Source of the DNA: Pseudomonadota bacterium
Lineage (GTDB): Bacteria; Pseudomonadota; Gammaproteobacteria; Burkholderiales; JAJZQI01
Length of the DNA: 64,000 bases
Assembly (NCBI GenBank): GCA_021851875.1
Contig: JAJZQI010000001.1
Location: 83,511-147,510 of the forward strand
Direction: 5' to 3'
The position numbers and the translations under genes are program-made. Positions within the stretch are counted from its first letter, which is position 1, and every line of letters begins with the position of its first letter. Shown piece by piece: positions 51,927 through 61,478 of this stretch. Under the pieces are notes generated by a model. It was not told where the DNA came from, made no database searches, and saw nothing but the letters and a program-made list of their open reading frames with translations.

Positions 51927-54500
51927 ATGCCGACACCATTGCGTGTGCTCATTGCCGTTGATGTTCCTGCCGACACGGAGCTGCTCAAGCAGAACCTGTC
52001 GTTGGGAACGTATGACCTGCGTTGCCAGCATGTAAACGATGCCGTCGAGCTGGAGCTGGCGCTGGAGCATATGTGGGATGTGTTGTTGCTGGAAGATCGT
52101 TTCGCTGGCAGAGACAGCCTGGATGTGCTGCAGGCCATCCGTCAGAAGGGGGTGCAAACCCCTGTCATCATGCTTTCCAATATCCCGAGCGAGGAACAGG
52201 CCGTCAGAGCCATGAAGTCCGGCGCGCAGGACTATGTGTCTTTGAGCAATACCATTCGTATCGTGGCGATCATCGAGCGGGAAATGCAGGAAGCCGCTGC
52301 ACGGCACGAGCGTCAGCTGGGGGCGGAGGTGGATCAGCTGATCCAGCGGGTGGACCTGGGCATTTTGCGCGGAGCCAGTCTGCGCAGCGTGCTGGTGGGG
52401 TTGTGCGAAGGGTTGTCGAGCATTTTTGATGCCGACATGGTATGGATCGTTCTGCAAGACCAGTATGACGTGCCGCAGGTGAAAGCCTGGTCCGGCCGGG
52501 GCGGTATGGGCGGTGGGACGCCGCAGCCGGCCATGTCCAAATGGATGGCGGACAAGGATTATCTCGCCAGCCTGCTGAATCACAACGAGCTGTCGCTGGT
52601 GCGCCTGAATGAGCCGGATTCCCCGGCCTGGGGCATCATGGCGACCGGTTCCGGCTTTGAGTCGGCCATCATCATTCCGCTTTCGGCGGACCATTCACTG
52701 GACGGAGCGGTGTGTCTGTTCAGTCAGAATGAAGAGATGATCAACTCGGCAACGGTGTTGCAGTTCGAGAAGATCGGCCGGCAGGCGTCATTGGCCATCC
52801 GCATGGCCGAGGATCAGATGAAGATGCGCTTGCAGGGCGCGGCCATGGATTCTGCCGTCAACGCGATTTTCATGACCGATCCGGGCGGCAGGATCTGCTG
52901 GGTGAATGAATCGCTGGTCAAGTTAAGCGGTTATGCGCGTGACGAGTTGATCAGTGCCGAGTCCCAGGTGATTCACGGTTCGCTGCGGCAGACGCACTGG
53001 AACGAAATGATCCGCCACCAATTGCTGCAGGGCGAAACCTGGAGAGGCCAGGTCAGCAACCGGCGTAAGAACGGCAGCTATTACAGCGTGAATGAGACAA
53101 TCACGCCCATTCGCAACGAGGCCGGCTCGGTCTCGCATCTGGTTTACATTCTCGAAGATATCACCAGCCAGCTCGAAGCCAAGCAGAAGCTCTATCAGAT
53201 CACCAATTTCGATGCGTTGACGGGTTTGCCAAACCGCAGCCTGTTTCGCGACCGGGTGGAGCAGGCGGTAGGCCATGCGGGGCCGGGTTGCCGGAAAATA
53301 GCCGTGCTGCTGCTCGATTTGGATCGCTTCAAAAATATCAACGACACGCTGGGGCATGAGGTCGGCGATTCGCTCCTGTGGGAAGTGTCCGAGCGTTTGC
53401 GCACCGTGGTGCAGGAGCCCAATGCCTTGAGTCGGCAGGGCGGGGACGAGTTCGGCGTGCTGTTGCCGTGTCCCAGCAACGCCGAGGCGGTGGCGATCAT
53501 GGCGCGCCGGCTGATCGAGGCAATGGCGGCACCGTTCGTGTTGTCCGCGCGCGAGGTGTTCGTCACCCCCAGTATTGGCATCGCCATGTATCCGGACGAT
53601 GGGCAGAATGCCGACGAGCTGATTCGTAATGCCGATACGGCCATGTACCGGGCCAAGGAAGAGGGGCGCAATACCTTCCAGTTTTTTACCGCGGACATGA
53701 ATGCGGTCATGTACGAGCGGCTGAATATTGAAACGCAGTTGCGGCGGGTGCTCGATCGCAATGAGCTGGCCCTGGCTTTTCAGCCTAAAGCCAGCCTCCT
53801 GAGCCGCCAGTTTTACGGCATGGAGGTGCTGGTCAGGTGGCAGTCGCATGAGCTGGGGCCGGTTTCGCCGGAACTGTTTATTCCTATTGCCGAGGAGACC
53901 GGCAGCATCATCCAGATTGGCGAGTGGGTACTGCTGGAGGCGTGCCGCGCCGGTCGCCGCTGGCTGGAGCAGGGCACGTTGCGGGGGCGGGTGGCGGTCA
54001 ACGTGTCCGGCCGCCAGTTCGATCAGCACGATCTGCCGCAAATGGTCGACCGGGCGCTCGCGGAAACGGGGTTTCCGGCTGACAAGCTGGAGCTGGAGGT
54101 AACCGAAAGCACCATTATTCGCGACCCGGAGCTGGCTATTGCCGTGCTGGAAGCGCTGGGACGCCGCGGAATCAGCATCGCGGTGGATGATTTCGGCACG
54201 GGCTACTCCAGCTTGAATTATCTCAAGCGCTTGCCGATCCATACGCTGAAAATCGACCGTTCCTTCGTCAATGACATCGGCGCGGATGCCGATGGCGAGT
54301 CAATTGTGCGGGCGATTGTGGCGATGGCCAAAAGCCTGGGGTTGGCCGTGGTGGCGGAAGGGGTCGAAACAGAGCAGCAGGCGGCCTTTTTGACCGAGCT
54401 GGGCTGCGAGTTCATTCAGGGGTATCTCTTCAGCAAGCCGCTGTTGCCAAAAGACATGAATGCGTGGCTCAAATCGCGTCAGCCGATTTTGCAAAACTGA
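51927..54500 (+). CDS. Degenerate receiver-GAF-PAS-GGDEF-EAL protein
   Basis: The 857-residue cytosolic protein has an N-terminal receiver-like domain (1-125), GAF (about 150-290), PAS (about 300-420), GGDEF (425-590) and EAL (600-850). GGDEF is intact (SRQGGDEFGVLLP). The EAL start reads EVLVRW, with the rest conserved (DDFGTGYSSLNYLKRLP, TLKIDRSF, VAEGVETEQQ). The receiver has Glu56 where the phosphoacceptor Asp should be and no lysine in the DYVSLSN segment. It starts behind AGGAG, 168 bases after the PP2C gene, and is the probable c-di-GMP output of the module. Confidence 0.9.
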   Translation: MPTPLRVLIAVDVPADTELLKQNLSLGTYDLRCQHVNDAVELELALEHMWDVLLLEDRFAGRDSLDVLQAIRQKGVQTPVIMLSNIPSEEQAVRAMKSGAQDYVSLSNTIRIVAIIEREMQEAAARHERQLGAEVDQLIQRVDLGILRGASLRSVLVGLCEGLSSIFDADMVWIVLQDQYDVPQVKAWSGRGGMGGGTPQPAMSKWMADKDYLASLLNHNELSLVRLNEPDSPAWGIMATGSGFESAIIIPLSADHSLDGAVCLFSQNEEMINSATVLQFEKIGRQASLAIRMAEDQMKMRLQGAAMDSAVNAIFMTDPGGRICWVNESLVKLSGYARDELISAESQVIHGSLRQTHWNEMIRHQLLQGETWRGQVSNRRKNGSYYSVNETITPIRNEAGSVSHLVYILEDITSQLEAKQKLYQITNFDALTGLPNRSLFRDRVEQAVGHAGPGCRKIAVLLLDLDRFKNINDTLGHEVGDSLLWEVSERLRTVVQEPNALSRQGGDEFGVLLPCPSNAEAVAIMARRLIEAMAAPFVLSAREVFVTPSIGIAMYPDDGQNADELIRNADTAMYRAKEEGRNTFQFFTADMNAVMYERLNIETQLRRVLDRNELALAFQPKASLLSRQFYGMEVLVRWQSHELGPVSPELFIPIAEETGSIIQIGEWVLLEACRAGRRWLEQGTLRGRVAVNVSGRQFDQHDLPQMVDRALAETGFPADKLELEVTESTIIRDPELAIAVLEALGRRGISIAVDDFGTGYSSLNYLKRLPIHTLKIDRSFVNDIGADADGESIVRAIVAMAKSLGLAVVAEGVETEQQAAFLTELGCEFIQGYLFSKPLLPKDMNAWLKSRQPILQN

Positions 54501-54561
54501 ATATTCCACGATTTCCAGCAGAAAATCCCGCCTTGCGCTTAGCAATTAAGTCTTCACCCGT

Positions 54562-54567
54562 TATAAT
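54562..54567 (+). promoter_or_regulatory. -10 element (TATAAT) upstream of pcnB
   Basis: A perfect TATAAT lies 77 bases before the pcnB start, in the 144-base gap after the GGDEF-EAL gene. No well-spaced -35 is visible. Confidence 0.45.
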
Positions 54568-54644
54568 CCCAGCTTTTGCATAAACACTTTGGTTTGCATG
54601 CACTTCATTCTGTGTCAAATACCTGATTTGCTGTCGAGTCCGGC

Positions 54645-55997
54645 ATGATTCGCAAGCTGATCAAGCGCGTCTTCGGTCGTGCAGACAATACTAAAATGGG
54701 CTTGCAGGTCATCCCGGCCGGCGAACACGGCATCAAAGTCGAGCAATTGACGGCGTGTGCCGTCAAGGTCACGCGCACCCTGCAGGAGGCCGGTTTCAAG
54801 GCCTATATCGTGGGTGGAGCGGTGCGCGACCTGTTGCTCGGGCAGCATCCCAAGGATTTCGATGTGGCGACTGACGCCACGCCGGAAGAAGTGACCCGCC
54901 TGTTCCGACGTTCGCGCATCATTGGCCGTCGTTTCCGCATCGTGCATGTCCTGTGCGGAGCGGAAACCATCGAGGTCACCACGTTCAGGGCCAACCAGAA
55001 TGCCGAGGATGAAGGCGTCGACAGGGTGACGGACGAAACCGGTCGCATCGTGCGGGACAATGTGTTCGGCTCGCAGGAAGACGATGCCAGTCGGCGCGAC
55101 TTCACCGTCAACGCGCTGTACTATGATCCGCAAGCGGGCGATATACTGGATTACTGCAACGGCGTGCACGATGTGCATAACCGTACGCTGCGCATGATTG
55201 GCGACCCGGAAACCCGTTACCGCGAAGATCCCGTGCGGATGCTCCGAGCAGTGCGTTTCGCCGCCAAGCTGGACTTCCGTATTGATCCGGAAACCCGGGC
55301 GCCGGTGGCCGAGTTGGCCGGCCTGATCGAAAACATACCGTCTTCGCGTCTGTTCGACGAAATGCTCAAGTTGCTGCTGTCCGGCCACGCCGCCCGCTCC
55401 CTGCACCAATTGCGCACCGAAGGGCTGCACCATGGACTGCTGCCGATGCTCGACGTGATATTGGAGCAGCCGCGCGGGGAGAAATTCGTCAACGCCGCCT
55501 TGCACAATACCGATCAGCGCATCCAGCAGGGCAAGCCCGTTTCCCCGGCGTTTCTGTTCGCCGCCCTGCTGTGGCACGAAGTGCTGGTGAACTGGGAGGT
55601 GCGCAAAAAAGCCGGCGAGAAGCCGTTCCCGGCCCTGCAAAAGGCCATGGATGAGGTGGGCGACCGGCAGGAGGAGCGGCTGGCCATTCCCAAACGTTTT
55701 TCTGTGCCCATGCGCGAAATCTGGGCCATGCAGCCGCGTTTCGAACAACGTTCCGGCGGGCGGCCTTACCGTTTGGTGGAACACCCGCGTTTCCGTGCGG
55801 CATACGATTTCCTGCTGCTGCGGGCTGAAAGCGGCGAGATTGACGTGGAGCTGGCTGATTGGTGGACGTGTTTTCCCAAGGCCGACGAAACCGAACGGGC
55901 GGCGATGCTGCTGCGTGAGCCGCCCGCGGCGGGCAAGGGACCGCGCCGGCGTCGACGGCGCAAACCCGCTGCGGCGGGCGGCGGCGAGTCGGCATGA
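54645..55997 (+). CDS. pcnB: Poly(A) polymerase I
   Basis: The 450-residue enzyme adds 3' poly(A) tails to RNA and promotes decay. It has the class II nucleotidyltransferase core: AYIVGGAVRDLLLGQHPKDFDVATDATPEEV (metal Asp pair), RRFRIVHVLCGAETIEVTTFRA and SRRDFTVNALYYDP. PAP (not CCA-adding) identity is supported by the size, an extended helical domain and the basic C-terminal tail (PRRRRRRKPAAAGG). It overlaps folK by ATGA. Confidence 0.95.
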   Translation: MIRKLIKRVFGRADNTKMGLQVIPAGEHGIKVEQLTACAVKVTRTLQEAGFKAYIVGGAVRDLLLGQHPKDFDVATDATPEEVTRLFRRSRIIGRRFRIVHVLCGAETIEVTTFRANQNAEDEGVDRVTDETGRIVRDNVFGSQEDDASRRDFTVNALYYDPQAGDILDYCNGVHDVHNRTLRMIGDPETRYREDPVRMLRAVRFAAKLDFRIDPETRAPVAELAGLIENIPSSRLFDEMLKLLLSGHAARSLHQLRTEGLHHGLLPMLDVILEQPRGEKFVNAALHNTDQRIQQGKPVSPAFLFAALLWHEVLVNWEVRKKAGEKPFPALQKAMDEVGDRQEERLAIPKRFSVPMREIWAMQPRFEQRSGGRPYRLVEHPRFRAAYDFLLLRAESGEIDVELADWWTCFPKADETERAAMLLREPPAAGKGPRRRRRRKPAAAGGGESA

Positions 55998-56536
55998 GCG
56001 CGCAAATCCAGTCTTTGCCGGCCACGGCTTTCGTGGCGTTGGGTGCGAATCTCGGTGAAGCGCAGAATACGGTGCGGCAGGCCATGCAGGCATTGGGGCA
56101 ATTGCCCGCCACCCGGCTGGTGCACTGCTCCTCGCTGTACCTGAGCGAGCCGGTTGACTGTGCCGAACAGCAGCCGGCCTATGTCAACGCGGTAGCCGAA
56201 GTCAGCACCGCGCTTGCGGCTGAGCAGTTGCTGCAGCAGCTGCTGCAGCTGGAACAGCACTACGGCCGTCAGCGGGCCTTTCACAATGCGCCGCGCACGC
56301 TCGATCTGGATCTCCTGCTGTATGGCGACATGCAGATGCATGTGCCCGGTTTGACGCTGCCGCACCCGCGCATGCACGAGCGGGCTTTTGTGCTGCTGCC
56401 CCTGCTGGAGATCGCCCCGCAGGCGGTCATCCCCGGTCTGGGGCCGGCCGCGGCCTGCCTGACAGCTCCGGTTGCGGCCCAGGGGATACGCCGTTTGGGT
56501 GCCGCTGCGGCCCGCACGGAGGCGAGCCATGCTTGA
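55994..56536 (+). CDS. folK: 6-hydroxymethyl-dihydropterin pyrophosphokinase
   Basis: A 180-residue HPPK with FVALGANLGEAQNTVRQAMQAL, SSLYLSEPVDCAEQQPAYVNAVAEV and NAPRTLDLDLLLYGD, the family substrate motif, and LPHPRMHERAFVLLPL. It makes the pyrophosphoryl pterin for folate synthesis. It overlaps pcnB and the kinase gene by 4 and 8 bases. The location pcnB-folK is common in proteobacteria. Confidence 0.96.
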   Translation: MSAQIQSLPATAFVALGANLGEAQNTVRQAMQALGQLPATRLVHCSSLYLSEPVDCAEQQPAYVNAVAEVSTALAAEQLLQQLLQLEQHYGRQRAFHNAPRTLDLDLLLYGDMQMHVPGLTLPHPRMHERAFVLLPLLEIAPQAVIPGLGPAAACLTAPVAAQGIRRLGAAAARTEASHA

Positions 56537-57167
56537 GCGGTTCGGGTACGTCGTGGTGGAAGGGCCTATCGGAGTGGGCAAGTCCTCGCTGGCGCGCCGC
56601 CTGGCAGACCGGTCCGGCGCCCGTCTGCTGCACGAGAACCCGGACGAAAATCCTTTCTTGCCGCGCTTTTACGACGACATCAAGCGCCATGCCCTGGCGA
56701 CGCAGCTGTTTTTCTTGTTTCAGCGCGCACAGCAAGTGCAGGAACTGGTGCAATACGACATGTTCGCCCAGCGTACCGTGGCCGATTTCCTGCTCGACAA
56801 GGATCTGCTGTTTGCGCGGATGACGCTGGATGACGACGAATTTCGTCTGTACCAGCAGATTTACGATCACCTGAAGCCGACTGCGCCCCGTCCCGATCTG
56901 GTCATCTACCTGCAGGCGCCGGCCGATGTGCTGGTCGAACGCGTCCGCCGGCGCGGCATCCGTTATGAGCAGGGGATTTCGGAAGCGTATTTGCGCCGGG
57001 TGGCTGACAGTTATGCGCGTTTCTTCTACGCTTACGATGCGGCTCCGCTGCTGATCGTCAACACGGAAAACCTCAATTTTGCCGAGAGCGATGCCGATTT
57101 TCAGTTGCTGCTCGATAAAATCGGCCACATGCGTAGCGCGCGGGAATTCTTCAATCGTGCCGGTTGA
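56529..57167 (+). CDS. Deoxynucleoside kinase (deoxyadenosine/deoxyguanosine type)
   Basis: The 212-residue kinase has the P-loop VVEGPIGVGKSSLARRLA, the DRS-like substrate block and the lid RVRRRGIRYEQGISEAYLRRV. It matches dNK-family deoxyadenosine kinases found between folK and panB in Neisseriales and related groups. It salvages deoxynucleosides with ATP. It starts at ATG 56529 within the folK end and is followed after 10 bases by panB. Confidence 0.88.
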   Translation: MLERFGYVVVEGPIGVGKSSLARRLADRSGARLLHENPDENPFLPRFYDDIKRHALATQLFFLFQRAQQVQELVQYDMFAQRTVADFLLDKDLLFARMTLDDDEFRLYQQIYDHLKPTAPRPDLVIYLQAPADVLVERVRRRGIRYEQGISEAYLRRVADSYARFFYAYDAAPLLIVNTENLNFAESDADFQLLLDKIGHMRSAREFFNRAG

Positions 57168-57177
57168 TGGAGGATAA

Positions 57178-57963
57178 ATGACGCTGACCGAGTTGCATGC
57201 GATGAAAAAGCGTGGCGAGAAAATCGCCGCCCTGACTTGCTATGATGCCAGTTTTGCCCGCCAGTGCGCCGACGCCGGCGTGGATGTGCTGCTGGTGGGC
57301 GATTCCCTCGGCATGGTGATTCAGGGGCAGGCAACAACTTTGCCGGTCACGCTGGAAGAAATGGAATACCACGTTCGCTGCGTGGCGCGCGGCGCGGGCG
57401 AGGCATTCATCATGGCCGACCTGCCGTTCGGCAGTTACCAGCAAAGCCCCCGGCAAGCCATGCACAGCGCGGTCCGGCTGATGGCGGCCGGCGCGCACAT
57501 GGTGAAGCTGGAGGGCGGCAGGGTGATGGCCGAGACGGTCGAGTTCCTGGTTGCCAGGGGCATACCTGTCTGCGGACACGTCGGACTCTTGCCGCAATCG
57601 GTGCATCTGCTCGGCGGCTACCGGGTGCAGGGACGCGGCGAGAATGGTCTGGTGGTGTTTGAGGATGCCCACAGCCTGGTTGAAGCCGGCGCGGACATGC
57701 TGCTGTTCGAAGCCATTCCGGATCATCTGGCCAACAAAATGACCGTGGCTTCGCCGGTGCCGACCATCGGTATCGGGGCGGGCCCGCACTGCGACGGGCA
57801 GGTGCTGGTGCTGTATGATGCATTGGGTGTGTATCCTGGTAAATTGCCGCGTTTCGCCCGCAATTTCATGTTGGAAGCGGGCAACATACAGGCTGCGCTC
57901 GCGGCCTACGTGGCAGCAGTGAAAAATGGCCGTTTCCCGGCGCCGGAGCATACGTTCAGTTAA
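57178..57963 (+). CDS. panB: 3-methyl-2-oxobutanoate hydroxymethyltransferase
   Basis: The 261-residue enzyme transfers a hydroxymethyl group from methylene-THF to 2-oxoisovalerate in pantothenate synthesis. It has CYDASFARQCADAGVDVLLVGDSLGMV (metal Asp), LPFGSYQQSP, KLEGG and HVGLLPQS. Methylene-THF use links it to the one-carbon pool, but that is general. Its TAA overlaps the panC ATG by one base. Confidence 0.97.
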   Translation: MTLTELHAMKKRGEKIAALTCYDASFARQCADAGVDVLLVGDSLGMVIQGQATTLPVTLEEMEYHVRCVARGAGEAFIMADLPFGSYQQSPRQAMHSAVRLMAAGAHMVKLEGGRVMAETVEFLVARGIPVCGHVGLLPQSVHLLGGYRVQGRGENGLVVFEDAHSLVEAGADMLLFEAIPDHLANKMTVASPVPTIGIGAGPHCDGQVLVLYDALGVYPGKLPRFARNFMLEAGNIQAALAAYVAAVKNGRFPAPEHTFS

Positions 57964-58793
57964 TGAAAATAGTGCATTCTCTCGAGTCTCTGCGCGAGTC
58001 GCTTGAAGGCGCCATGCGAGTGGCTTTGGTGCCGACCATGGGCAACCTGCATGCAGGGCATTTGCGCCTAGTCGAGCAAGCGCTGGAGCATGGCGACCTG
58101 GTGGTTGTCAGCATTTTCGTCAATCCCTTGCAATTCGGTCCCAACGAGGATTACGAGCGCTATCCGCGCACACTCGAGGCGGACTGCGATAAGCTGGCGC
58201 AAGTCGGCGCGCATATCGTATTTGCGCCGCCTGTCGATGTCATTTATCCCGTGCCGCAACAGGTGCATGTCGAACCGCCGCCGCTGGCCGCCGAGCTGTG
58301 CGGCGCTTTCCGTCCGGGGCATTTCAGCGGCGTGGCAACCGTGGTGGCCAAATTATTCAATCTGGTACAGCCGCAAGTGGCCCTGTTCGGCAAAAAGGAT
58401 TACCAGCAGCTGGCGGTGATCCGGGCTTTGGTGCAGCAGCTCAATTTTCCCATTGACATCGTCGGGGTCGAGACCCAGCGACTGCCCGATGGACTGGCGC
58501 TCAGTTCGCGTAACGGCTACCTGACCGAGCCGCAACGGGCCGAGGCGCCGCGTTTGTACGCGACCCTGCTGGATATACGCCACCAGGTGGAGGCGGGCCG
58601 GCGTGATTTTGCCGTACTCGCAGAAGAGGCGATTGGTTTGCTGCAGCAGCACGGTTGGCGGGTGGATTATGTCAGCGTGCGCTGCCGGTCCGATTTGTCG
58701 CCGGCGGCGGACGGACAGGCGCTGGTCGCGCTGGCGGCCGCCTGGCTGGGGGAGACGCGCCTGATCGATAATCTCGAAATCGGCAGCCGGTAG
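57963..58793 (+). CDS. panC: Pantothenate synthetase
   Basis: The 276-residue ligase joins pantoate and beta-alanine. It has PTMGNLHAGHLRLVEQA (the HIGH-type nucleotide site), VNPLQFGPNEDYERYPRT, FGKKDYQQLAVI and SSRNGYL, the KMSKS-like loop. It is directly coupled to panB. Confidence 0.97.
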   Translation: MKIVHSLESLRESLEGAMRVALVPTMGNLHAGHLRLVEQALEHGDLVVVSIFVNPLQFGPNEDYERYPRTLEADCDKLAQVGAHIVFAPPVDVIYPVPQQVHVEPPPLAAELCGAFRPGHFSGVATVVAKLFNLVQPQVALFGKKDYQQLAVIRALVQQLNFPIDIVGVETQRLPDGLALSSRNGYLTEPQRAEAPRLYATLLDIRHQVEAGRRDFAVLAEEAIGLLQQHGWRVDYVSVRCRSDLSPAADGQALVALAAAWLGETRLIDNLEIGSR

Positions 58794-58871
58794 GGTTGCG
58801 CGGCACTGTGCGGCAACTATTGCGGCACTCGTGAGAGTCGCGGCGGATGCGGCTTTTCACCCGTTGTTTGG

Positions 58872-58877
58872 TATAAT
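58872..58877 (+). promoter_or_regulatory. Extended -10 promoter of panD
   Basis: TGGTATAAT (TATAAT at 58872-58877) stands 31 bases before the panD ATG; the TGn extension can replace a weak -35. It lies in the 114-base gap after panC. Confidence 0.6.
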
Positions 58878-58907
58878 TAAACTCCTTTTGTTCGCTGGGA
58901 CCCAGTC

Positions 58908-59288
58908 ATGCAACGAACCATGCTCAAATCGAAACTGCATCGCGTGCACGTGACGCATTCCGAACTGCACTATGAAGGCTCTTGTGCGATCGACGACACT
59001 TTGCTGGAAGCGGCGGATATTCACGAATATCAGCAGATCGAAATTTACAACGTCACCAACGGTGAGCGTTTTTCCACCTATGCCATACGTGCCGAGCGCG
59101 ATTCCGGCATTATTTCCGTCAATGGTGCGGCCGCCCACAAGGCCAGTCCGGGCGACATCATCATCATTGCCAGTTATGCCATTTTCAATGAAATCGAGCT
59201 GACCAACTACAAACCCGATCTGGTTTATGTCGACGGGCAAAACCGCATCGTCAACAAACGGCAGCATATCCCCGTTCAGGCGGCCTGA
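58908..59288 (+). CDS. panD: Aspartate 1-decarboxylase proenzyme
   Basis: A 126-residue pyruvoyl enzyme that makes beta-alanine from aspartate. The self-cleavage site is Gly-Ser in [16 protein letters not shown] (Ser near residue 26), where the serine becomes the pyruvoyl cofactor. [14 protein letters not shown] and [20 protein letters not shown] follow, as usual. It has its own promoter after panBC. Confidence 0.97.
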   Translation: MQRTMLKSKLHRVHVTHSELHYEGSCAIDDTLLEAADIHEYQQIEIYNVTNGERFSTYAIRAERDSGIISVNGAAAHKASPGDIIIIASYAIFNEIELTNYKPDLVYVDGQNRIVNKRQHIPVQAA

Positions 59289-59385
59289 TTTTTCCTCCTG
59301 ATCCCTCTTGGGGCCGACTCTATGCGGTGTCGGCGCCTTATGCCATAATGATCGGTTTCCGTGTTTACATGTTTGCGGCAGCTTA

Positions 59386-60792
59386 ATGAGCACACAGACC
59401 CTTTACGACAAATTGTGGCAATCCCATGTGGTGTATGAAGAACCGAATGGGGCCACGCTGCTTTACATTGACCGTCATCTGGTGCATGAAGTTACCAGTC
59501 CGCAGGCCTTCGAAGGCCTGAAAATCGCCAGGCGTCAGCCGTGGCGCGTGAAATCGGTGCTGGCTGTGCCCGACCACAACGTGCCGACCGATCACCGCGA
59601 CGAAGGCATCAAGGACCCCGTGTCCCGCCTGCAGGTGGAAACGCTGGACCAGAACTGCGCTGATTTCGGCATTACCGAATTCAAGATGAACGATCAGCGC
59701 CAGGGTATCGTGCACGTGATCGGGCCGGAGCAGGGCGCTACTCTGCCGGGCATGACCGTGGTATGCGGCGATTCGCATACCAGCACCCACGGCGCCTTCG
59801 GTGCGCTGGCGCACGGCATCGGCACCTCCGAGGTGGAGCACGTGCTCGCCACCCAGTGCCTGGTGCAAAAGAAATCCAAGGCCATGCTGGTGAAAGTGGA
59901 CGGCCAGCTGGGCGCGGGCGTGAGCGCCAAGGACGTGGCGCTGTCCATCATCGGCAAAATCGGCACGGCCGGCGGCACCGGCTACGCCATCGAGTTTGCC
60001 GGCAGCGCCATTCGCGGCCTGTCCATGGAAGGCCGCATGACCCTGTGCAACATGGCCATCGAGGGGGGGGCGCGGGCCGGCATGGTGGCGGTGGATGAGA
60101 CCACCATCGATTACGTTAAAGGCCGGCCCTATGCGCCGCAAGGTGAGCAGTGGGACAAGGCCGTGGCCTACTGGCGCACGCTGGTATCCGATGAAGGCGC
60201 CAGGTTCGATGCCGTGGTCGAATTAAAGGCCGGAGACATTCAGCCGCAAGTGACCTGGGGCACCTCGCCCGAGATGGTGGTGCCGGTCGGTGCCAAGGTG
60301 CCCGATCCAGCTGCGGAAGCCGATCCGGTCAAGCGCACCGGCATGGAGCACGCCCTCAAATATATGGGCCTGCAGGCCAACACCCCGATCAGCGAGATTG
60401 CCATCGACAAGGTGTTCATCGGCTCCTGCACCAACTCCCGCATTGAGGATCTGCGCGCGGCGGCTGCGGTAGCGAAAGGCCGCACGGTGGCGGCCAACGT
60501 CAAGCTGGCGATGGTGGTGCCGGGTTCCGGTCTGGTGAAGGCGCAGGCCGAGGCGGAAGGGCTGGACAAGGTTTTTCTCGACGCCGGTTTCGAGTGGCGC
60601 GATCCGGGCTGCTCCATGTGTCTGGCCATGAATGCCGACCGGCTGGAGCCGGGCGAGCGCTGTGCCTCTACCTCCAACCGCAACTTCGAGGGCCGTCAGG
60701 GGCCGGGTGGGCGCACCCATCTGGTGAGCCCGGCCATGGCGGCCGCGGCTGCCGTAACCGGCCATTTCGTTGATGTCAGAACGCTGGCGTAA
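59386..60792 (+). CDS. leuC: 3-isopropylmalate dehydratase large subunit
   Basis: A 468-residue aconitase-family protein for leucine synthesis. The [4Fe-4S] cysteines are seen in [13 protein letters not shown] and [33 protein letters not shown] is the substrate loop. ATG 59386 gives the common start [11 protein letters not shown]; a longer in-frame extension is not family-like. It works as a dimer with LeuD, 13 bases downstream. Confidence 0.97.
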   Translation: MSTQTLYDKLWQSHVVYEEPNGATLLYIDRHLVHEVTSPQAFEGLKIARRQPWRVKSVLAVPDHNVPTDHRDEGIKDPVSRLQVETLDQNCADFGITEFKMNDQRQGIVHVIGPEQGATLPGMTVVCGDSHTSTHGAFGALAHGIGTSEVEHVLATQCLVQKKSKAMLVKVDGQLGAGVSAKDVALSIIGKIGTAGGTGYAIEFAGSAIRGLSMEGRMTLCNMAIEGGARAGMVAVDETTIDYVKGRPYAPQGEQWDKAVAYWRTLVSDEGARFDAVVELKAGDIQPQVTWGTSPEMVVPVGAKVPDPAAEADPVKRTGMEHALKYMGLQANTPISEIAIDKVFIGSCTNSRIEDLRAAAAVAKGRTVAANVKLAMVVPGSGLVKAQAEAEGLDKVFLDAGFEWRDPGCSMCLAMNADRLEPGERCASTSNRNFEGRQGPGGRTHLVSPAMAAAAAVTGHFVDVRTLA

Positions 60793-60805
60793 GGAAGGGT
60801 CGAGC

Positions 60806-61444
60806 ATGGAAAAATTCGTCAAACTGACCGGTATCGCGGTGCCGCTTGACCGTCCCAATGTGGATACCGACGCCATCATTCCCAAGCAGTTCCTCAAATC
60901 CATCAAACGCAGCGGTTTCGGCCCCAATCTGTTTGATGAATGGCGCTATCTGGACGTGGGTGAGCCGGGCAAGGACAACAGCAATCGTCCGCTCAATCCG
61001 GATTTTGTGCTGAACCAGCCGCGCTATGCCGGCGCCAGCGTGCTGCTGGCACGGGAAAATTTCGGCTGCGGCTCCTCGCGCGAGCACGCACCGTGGGCGC
61101 TGGAAGACTACGGTTTCCGCGCCATCATCGCGCCGTCCTTCGCCGACATTTTCTACAACAACTGCTTCAAGAACGGCATGCTGCCCATCGTGCTGGATGC
61201 GGCCATCGTCGACCAGCTGTTCCGTGAAACCGGGAACAATGAAGGCTACAAGCTGACCGTTGATCTGGCAGCCAAACAGGTGGTGACACCGTCCGGTCAA
61301 GCCTTCCCGTTCGAGGTGGACGAATTCCGTCGCCATTGCCTGCTCAACGGACTGGACGATATCGGCCTGACCCTGCAGCACAGCGACAAGATCAAGGCGT
61401 ATGAAGAGCGCCGCCGCCAGGCTGAACCCTGGCTGTTCAACTGA
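60806..61444 (+). CDS. leuD: 3-isopropylmalate dehydratase small subunit
   Basis: The 212-residue subunit has [17 protein letters not shown] and the signature [20 protein letters not shown]. Start at ATG 60806 after GAAGGGTCGAG. It completes the LeuCD enzyme converting 2-isopropylmalate to 3-isopropylmalate. leuB follows after 34 bases. Confidence 0.97.
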   Translation: MEKFVKLTGIAVPLDRPNVDTDAIIPKQFLKSIKRSGFGPNLFDEWRYLDVGEPGKDNSNRPLNPDFVLNQPRYAGASVLLARENFGCGSSREHAPWALEDYGFRAIIAPSFADIFYNNCFKNGMLPIVLDAAIVDQLFRETGNNEGYKLTVDLAAKQVVTPSGQAFPFEVDEFRRHCLLNGLDDIGLTLQHSDKIKAYEERRRQAEPWLFN

Positions 61445-61478
61445 GCGGCGCTTCAATCGAGTAAATTAGGACATCACT

